Assembly (NCBI GenBank): GCA_949288415.1
Contig: CASEKE010000035.1
Location: forward strand, 106,375 to 170,374
Reading direction: 5' to 3'
Length of the DNA stretch: 64,000 nucleotides
Source: an uncultured Spirochaetales bacterium
GTDB lineage: Bacteria > Spirochaetota > Spirochaetia > Sphaerochaetales > Sphaerochaetaceae
The translations under genes were made by a program, and so were the position numbers. The first letter of the stretch is position 1, and each line of letters opens with the position of its first letter. Shown here piece by piece: positions 59,453-64,000 of the stretch. The notes beneath the pieces were generated by a model. The model was given only the letters and a program-made list of their open reading frames with translations. It was not told the DNA's origin and ran no database searches.

Positions 59453-60269
59453 TCAGCGATGAAAAAAGAAGAACCATTGGGACGATTTCCTTTTTCCCTG
59501 TCTTTTCCCTGAATGCGAGCTTCCCCAGCAGGAACAGGATTAGGACGGCCGAACCTGAGTATATCGGATAGGCGATCGTAGCTGGAAGGTCGTAGAGTGC
59601 CCTGAGAAGAAAAAATGACGAAAGGTAGTTCGGAATGCCGATGAGAAATCCGAACAGCGCATCGTATTTCGACATTCCCTCATGGTGCATCCTGGTCAGT
59701 GCGACGGAAACCAGGAATGCCGCAAGAAATGCGGATGGCAGAAACAGGCCCCTTGTTTCCGCGTTTCCCCAGTATTCGAACATCTTCAGCGGAAGGTCGG
59801 AAAGTCCTCCGAAGAACAGCAGCATGAGAAGAAGTCTGAGGTCATGGGCCTTTGTTTTTCCTTCCGTTCTGTTCAGCAATGCTACAGACAGTAGGGTGAT
59901 CGCTATTGCGGTAGCCTTCGCCGCGGATATCCTTTCATCGAAAAGGACGAGCGATAGAAGGACGGTCACTATCAGTCCCAGCTTCATGAAAAGGCTCGAT
60001 ATCCCGACTCCGTTGGATTTTATGCTTTCCTTGAGAAGGACGAAGGAAAATAGGTACAGCAGCCCGGCGAAGGCGGCCAGAACAAGCGTGAAAGCCATGC
60101 CGTCGTGAAACGATGCAGGATTTCCGCGCTCCAGTACCAGGCCGAGAATGAAGCAGGTCGCATAGTTTACTGCAAGACGCATATTCTCGTTTCTGCTCCT
60201 GTCCTTTGCCAGACGGGTGAGGAAGGATACAAGGACGCTTGAGATTATTGCCGATACGAGATGGAGCAT
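59436..60269 (-). CDS. DMT-superfamily (EamA-like) transporter
   Basis: 277 aa with ten membrane helices. Two EamA-type halves can be drawn: AVNYATCFILGLVLE ... SLVLFDERISAAKATAIAITLLSVALLN in the first, and LRALYDLPATIAYPIYSGSAVLIL ... LGKLAFREKTGKKEIVPMVLLFSSL in the second. The E-R/K in the helix 4-5 loop is typical. Exports or imports small metabolites; substrate unknown. ATG is 6 nt after a TATAAT box. Confidence 0.88.
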   Translation of the reverse strand: MLHLVSAIISSVLVSFLTRLAKDRSRNENMRLAVNYATCFILGLVLERGNPASFHDGMAFTLVLAAFAGLLYLFSFVLLKESIKSNGVGISSLFMKLGLIVTVLLSLVLFDERISAAKATAIAITLLSVALLNRTEGKTKAHDLRLLLMLLFFGGLSDLPLKMFEYWGNAETRGLFLPSAFLAAFLVSVALTRMHHEGMSKYDALFGFLIGIPNYLSSFFLLRALYDLPATIAYPIYSGSAVLILFLLGKLAFREKTGKKEIVPMVLLFSSLIMLSV

Positions 60270-60281
60270 GTAGTCATTATA
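60270..60281 (-). promoter_or_regulatory. Leaderless promoter of the DMT transporter gene
   Basis: Minus strand TATAAT (60281 to 60276), 6 nt, ATG at 60269. No ribosome site. Confidence 0.55.
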
Positions 60282-60332
60282 TTCCGGACAAGGCGGAACT
60301 GGAATCGGGATCGGACTTCGATCCGTTTCCCG

Positions 60333-60614
60333 TCATTCCATATCCCCGGAGCCCGTTCTGTCGAGGCCGTCCCTTATCGCCGCTACGTTCCTCTCGATGT
60401 TTGCTATTGCCACCATCATCAGGCCGCAGGCACACAGCATAAGTCCTGAAAGAATTATCGCCACGATTGCGATGACGTATACCGCCGCGGCTTCTCCGGG
60501 GCTCATGAAGCAGGCAATGCCGTAGTATTCCGATATAGTGAAGAAACCGGCAAGGACAATGACTGTAAGAAGAACCACGATGACGACATAGAGATATCCG
60601 ATGAATTTGAGCAT
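60333..60614 (-). CDS. Small two-helix membrane protein
   Basis: 93 aa from the ATG at 60614, fixed by GGAGG just upstream; the frame is open to 60779 without a site. Two membrane helices (FIGYLYVVIVVLLTVIVLAG and VYVIAIVAIILSGLMLCACG) and a charged C-terminal tail (NIERNVAAIRDGLDRTGSGD). No family recognised. Tandem with the DMT gene on the same strand but 63 nt apart. Confidence 0.72.
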   Translation of the reverse strand: MLKFIGYLYVVIVVLLTVIVLAGFFTISEYYGIACFMSPGEAAAVYVIAIVAIILSGLMLCACGLMMVAIANIERNVAAIRDGLDRTGSGDME

Positions 60615-60757
60615 GTTCCCTCCTTTTTTGCAAAGACAACCAGGATTATACAATGGAAAAGTCCCGATACGGAGAAAAATGTTCAATATCGCAGTGAAGG
60701 GATCTGCTTTGTTGAGATATTGTCGCGTTGGTGGTAAAACTGTCTCTGAGGTTTGAA

Positions 60758-61924
60758 ATGTTTTCCTTGTCATCAGCACTTGAAATCGAGAAGAGGAATG
60801 CTTCTCTGGTATATCGGATCTACTACGCCTTTCTATGCTCCGGTTGCATGAGCACCCTTCTCGGAGTCCTTCTTCCTTCGATGCAGGTCGAATATGGCCT
60901 GAGCTATACGCTCAGCGGTGCCGTGCTTTCGGCGCATCAGATAGGAAATCTCTGCGCCGTGATCGTCGCAGGATTCCTGCCGTATGCCATCGGACGGAAG
61001 AAAAGTACGCTTCTCATGAGCGCCGGTATCATTGTCGGGCTTGTTCTCATGACGCTGACCGGGAATCCTGTACTTCTTCTTGTGGCCTTCGCACTTACCG
61101 GAATCGGAAGGGGCTCGCTGTCAAACATCACCAATGTAGTGGTCTCCGAGAATGCCGGCAACAGGACAGCGGCTCTGAACATCCTGCATTCATGCTTCGC
61201 CGTAGGCGCTTTCATCTCTCCGTTCGTGGCCGTTGCAGTCTCCAGGATCGAGTGGCGAATAGCCGCATGGATATTCGGCTTCACAATGTTCACAGCATGG
61301 ATCCTCATCGGAACCAGCACTCTATCCTCGGCAAAGGTATCTGGAAAAAAGGGCGAGTCCTATCCGTTCTACAGAAGTTTCGATTTCTGGATGAATACGT
61401 TCATTCTCTTTTTCTATCTCTGTGCCGAAGGCTCTCTTACCGGCTGGCTGGTGACATATTTCAAGGATACGGGAATAATGCCGACTGCAGTCGCACAGAC
61501 GATGCAATCTGTGCTGTGGATCATGATTCTTGCTGGCCGTCTTGCCTGCGCGGCCCTTGCCGGAAAGGTCTTCAAGCCTGCTCTGATTCTTTTTCTCGGA
61601 ATCATGATGTCGTTGTCGTTCGTGCTGATGATACTCAGCGACAATATCGTGCTCATCGTCCTCGGTCTTCTCGGAGTCGGCTTCTTCATGAGCGGAATCT
61701 ATCCGACCACGTTCTCCACGATGGACAAGAGTTTCAACAGCTCGACTGTGGCGACCGGCACGTGCATCGGCATGGCGACAGTCGGAGCCATCGCGATGCC
61801 GATAATAATCGGCGCAGTGGCCGACAGGTCGGGCATAGTCGGAGGAATCGCAACTCTCTCGATCGCACTTGTCTGCATGGTTTTTCTGATGGTTCTCAAG
61901 TTTGTCAGGGCGAGGAGGGCATGA
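60758..61924 (+). CDS. MFS transporter, FucP/glucose-galactose-like
   Basis: 388 aa from ATG 60758 (GAGG 6 nt upstream). Twelve helices. Loop 2-3 reads PYAIGRKKSTLLMSAG. Helix 5 region NILHSCFAVGAFISPFVAV resembles the FucP/glucose transporter pattern (N-x-x-H-x-x-F-x-x-G-x-x-x-x-P). The second half has GIYPTTFSTMDKSFNSSTV. Probably a proton-coupled sugar symporter; the sugar is unknown. Confidence 0.88.
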   Translation: MFSLSSALEIEKRNASLVYRIYYAFLCSGCMSTLLGVLLPSMQVEYGLSYTLSGAVLSAHQIGNLCAVIVAGFLPYAIGRKKSTLLMSAGIIVGLVLMTLTGNPVLLLVAFALTGIGRGSLSNITNVVVSENAGNRTAALNILHSCFAVGAFISPFVAVAVSRIEWRIAAWIFGFTMFTAWILIGTSTLSSAKVSGKKGESYPFYRSFDFWMNTFILFFYLCAEGSLTGWLVTYFKDTGIMPTAVAQTMQSVLWIMILAGRLACAALAGKVFKPALILFLGIMMSLSFVLMILSDNIVLIVLGLLGVGFFMSGIYPTTFSTMDKSFNSSTVATGTCIGMATVGAIAMPIIIGAVADRSGIVGGIATLSIALVCMVFLMVLKFVRARRA

Positions 61925-62250
61925 TTCTCCTTGCCTGACGCGATGTATATGTCATCTCTATCTGAATGCTTTTGGAACCGTACAGCGGTCTGTGAGGTGG
62001 GCTTGCGGCAAAAAAGTCGCACTCCTATTTGTCTTGTCGCTTTCGATAGTGTCCATGGCCGTAAAAGTAGCAACAATGCAACGTCTCCGATCCGGCATGA
62101 TGAGTCCATGCTGCGCTTTTGCGATCCATAGCTGCAGTTTGTGTTCAAATGCTGTAGCGTAAAACGGCGGAAATGGTGTAGAATGAAAATGTTGAGTGCG
62201 GCTTCTGCGCTCGGCGAATGTAATGTCAAAACGACTAAGGAGTTATGTGC
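61925..62250. other. Intergenic region with promoter of the NifU-like/GGGtGRT pair
   Basis: About 325 nt without a recognisable gene. TAGAAT at ~62179-62184 is a good -10 box; a ~55-nt leader then carries AAGGAG (62237-62242) 8 nt before ATG 62251. No clear -35 element, no riboswitch fold that I recognise, and no terminator for the MFS gene. Confidence 0.5.
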
Positions 62251-62943
62251 ATGAATTATTCAAAAGAAGTTGAGAACATGTGTACAGTAAAGTGCGGTGC
62301 ACATCACGGCTGTGCTCCAATTCCTGAAGAGGGAAAGTGGGTCTATTCGAAGAAGATCGAGGATATTTCCGGTCTTACTCACGGTGTCGGCTGGTGCGCG
62401 CCTCAGCAGGGTGCATGCAAGCTTACGCTCAATGTCAAGAACGGAATCATCGAGGAAGCTCTCATCGAGACTCTCGGATGCTCCGGAATGACACACTCTG
62501 CAGCTATGGCAAGCGAAGCCATCGTCGGCAGGACGGTTCTTGAGGCAGTCAACACCGACCTTGTCTGCGACGCTATCAACACTGCTATGAGAGAGCTCTT
62601 CCTCCAGATCATCTATGGAAGAACACAGTCCGCATTCAGCGAGGACGGCCTTCCGATCGGCGCCGGTCTCGAGGACCTCGGAAAGGGCACATGCTCCCAG
62701 GTCGGCACATGCTATTCCACGAAGCTAAAGGGACCGAGATATCTCAACCTTGCAGAGGGCTATATCACGAGACAGGCTCTCGACGAGAACGGAGAGATCA
62801 TTGGATACGAGTACATCAACATGGGTGTGTTCATGGAATCGGTAAAGAAGGGTGTAGATCCGAAGGAAGCACTCGAGAAGGCAAAGAAGACATACGGTCG
62901 TTTTGCTGACGGCGTCAAGTACATTGACCCGAGACACGAGTAA
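62251..62943 (+). CDS. NifU-like iron-sulfur scaffold-related protein
   Basis: 230 aa. ATG 62251 is 8 nt from AAGGAG, against 2 nt for ATG 62245. A Cys-rich N terminus (CTVKCGAHHGCAPI) is followed by a NifU/IscU-like core: GWCAPQQGACKLTL, ETLGCSGMTHSAAMASEAI (G-C-S-G with the scaffold Cys) and KGTCSQVGTCYSTKLKG. It is the constant companion of the GGGtGRT protein and is annotated in databases as iron-sulfur scaffold-like. Codons are strongly biased (AAG, CTC, GGA, ATC), indicating high expression. Confidence 0.85.
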   Translation: MNYSKEVENMCTVKCGAHHGCAPIPEEGKWVYSKKIEDISGLTHGVGWCAPQQGACKLTLNVKNGIIEEALIETLGCSGMTHSAAMASEAIVGRTVLEAVNTDLVCDAINTAMRELFLQIIYGRTQSAFSEDGLPIGAGLEDLGKGTCSQVGTCYSTKLKGPRYLNLAEGYITRQALDENGEIIGYEYINMGVFMESVKKGVDPKEALEKAKKTYGRFADGVKYIDPRHE

Positions 62944-62958
62944 GCAGGAGGAAGGAAA

Positions 62959-63960
62959 ATGGCACTTTTTGAAGGATATGAGAGACGTATCGATAAAATC
63001 AACAAGGTTTTGAATTCATATGGCATCGCTTCCATCGAGGAAGCAAAGAAGATCTGTGACGATAAGGGCGTCGATGTCTATTCCATCGTCAAGGGCATCC
63101 AGCCGATCTGTTTCGAGAATGCCTGCTGGGCCTACATCGTAGGAGCAGCCATCGCAATCAAGAAGGGCAACAAGACTGCCTATGACGTTGCAAAGAGCCT
63201 CGGCGAAGGTCTGCAGTCCTTCTGCATCCCCGGCTCCGTTGCCGAGGACAGAAAGGTCGGACTCGGCCATGGAAATCTCGCAGCCATGCTTCTTGACGAC
63301 AACACGAAGTGCTTCGCGTTCCTTGCCGGACACGAGTCTTTCGCTGCTGCCGAAGGTGCAATCGGAATTGCGAAGAACGCCAACAAGGCAAGAAAGGAGC
63401 CCCTCAGAGTCATTCTCAACGGTCTTGGAAAGGATGCTGCAAAGATCATCTCCAGAATCAACGGTTTCACATATGTCGAGACTGTTTTCGACTATTTCTC
63501 CGGAGAGCTCAAGGAAGTCAGCAGGACTGCCTATTCCAAGGGCGAGAGAGCTGCCGTAAACTGCTATGGCGTAGATGACGTCAGAGAAGGCGTTGCTGTC
63601 ATGCATCATGAAGGTGTCGACGTCTCCATCACCGGAAACTCCACCAACCCGACGAGATTCCAGCATCCTGTTGCAGGCACGTACAAGAAGGAGTGCATCG
63701 AGATGGGCAAGAAGTACTTCTCAGTCGCATCCGGCGGTGGTACAGGAAGAACTCTCCATCCGGACAACATTGCTGCAGGTCCCGCATCTTACGGCATGAC
63801 CGACACGATGGGAAGAATGCACTCCGATGCGCAGTTCGCCGGTTCGTCCTCCGTTCCTGCACACGTCGAGATGATGGGTCTCATCGGCATGGGCAACAAC
63901 CCGATGGTCGGTGCTTCCGTCGCCGTTGCAGTCGCAGTCGCAGAGGCAATGAACAAGTAA
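62959..63960 (+). CDS. GGGtGRT protein, conserved, function unknown
   Basis: 333 aa. It contains the naming motif VASGGGTGRTLHPDNIAAG, then PASYGMTDTMGRMHSDAQF and a glycine/alanine-rich end (GMGNNPMVGASVAVAVAVAE). Other conserved stretches: PICFENACWAYIVGAAIAIK, GLGKDAAKIISRINGF and GNSTNPTRFQHPVAG. No catalytic motif is known. It starts 15 nt after the NifU-like gene with AGGAGG upstream and shares its extreme codon bias. The family occurs in anaerobes, usually in this pair, and is suspected to act in metal or sulfur metabolism; that is inference. Confidence 0.9.
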   Translation: MALFEGYERRIDKINKVLNSYGIASIEEAKKICDDKGVDVYSIVKGIQPICFENACWAYIVGAAIAIKKGNKTAYDVAKSLGEGLQSFCIPGSVAEDRKVGLGHGNLAAMLLDDNTKCFAFLAGHESFAAAEGAIGIAKNANKARKEPLRVILNGLGKDAAKIISRINGFTYVETVFDYFSGELKEVSRTAYSKGERAAVNCYGVDDVREGVAVMHHEGVDVSITGNSTNPTRFQHPVAGTYKKECIEMGKKYFSVASGGGTGRTLHPDNIAAGPASYGMTDTMGRMHSDAQFAGSSSVPAHVEMMGLIGMGNNPMVGASVAVAVAVAEAMNK

Positions 63961-64000
63961 CATCCGGCTATATCCTTTGGAATCGGACTTGATCCGATCC

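Noticed and set aside
61699..62229. Minus-strand frame in the gap before the NifU-like gene
   Set aside because: Half of it is the antisense of the MFS gene; the remainder shows no homology and no start site.
1..64000. Search for tRNA genes, rRNA, CRISPR repeats, transposases, integrase and attachment sites
   Set aside because: I found no TTCGAATCC-type arm in an intergenic region, no spaced direct repeats and no transposase or phage motif. A tRNA or CRISPR scan would settle it.

Overview
The window looks like a chromosomal segment of a Gram-negative, host- or sediment-associated spirochaete, most likely of the Sphaerochaeta/Treponema group. Reasons: moderate GC, many short-spacer lipoproteins ending their signal in A/V-S-C or T-G-C, beta-barrel-like outer membrane proteins, a substrate-binding protein with the signal end FSQGAKE, and an EF-P beta-lysylation set. 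The assignment comes from protein character, not from a marker gene, and stays an inference. Coding density is high. Most genes sit in short operons with ATGA, TGATG or 1-nt stop/start overlaps and clear GGAGG sites. I saw no rRNA, tRNA, CRISPR array, IS element or phage genes.

Layout. 1-5328: end of a MacB-type ABC permease, a sensor kinase/NtrC-type regulator pair, and a NitT/TauT-type ABC importer whose permease seems to start at CTG. 5380-8219: M3 peptidase and a TrmA-family RNA methyltransferase. 8244-12059 (minus): GntR regulator, a beta-mannosidase-like protein without its catalytic barrel, and a secreted DRGH nuclease. 12358-21294: a possible structured RNA, an NAD synthetase with a dead glutaminase domain, an outer membrane protein, then a run of hypothetical protein, MBL hydrolase, polA, coaE and a coiled-coil protein. 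21487-24260: remains of an Ldh2-type dehydrogenase, an EpmB-like aminomutase and an MFS carrier. 24453-32132: five-gene envelope operon (three lipoproteins, one barrel-like protein, one secreted protein), in which a previously unnamed C-terminal domain recurs. 32198-35749: heparinase-like lyase, then epmA-efp on the opposite strand. 35818-43020: mnmE-mnmG-rsmG-ftsK. 43052-47175: marR-MATE, aminotransferase, EndA-type nuclease and a small conserved protein. 47506-54102: DEAD-box helicase, ABC exporter, acyltransferase and an ECF transporter (fused ATPase, T, S). 54062-63960: hydrolase, FGGY kinase, NfeD/SPFH pair, small genes, carriers, and the NifU-like/GGGtGRT pair.

How they work together. 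EpmB (lysine to beta-lysine), EpmA (ligation) and EF-P form a complete elongation-factor modification route split over two loci. mnmE/mnmG make the tRNA wobble modification and rsmG methylates 16S rRNA. The marR-MATE, kinase-regulator and NfeD/SPFH pairs are self-contained modules. The most promising undescribed material is the 24453-32132 envelope operon. A second window-wide signal is a set of genes whose -10 box lies 6-8 nt before ATG with no Shine-Dalgarno site, which implies leaderless mRNAs.
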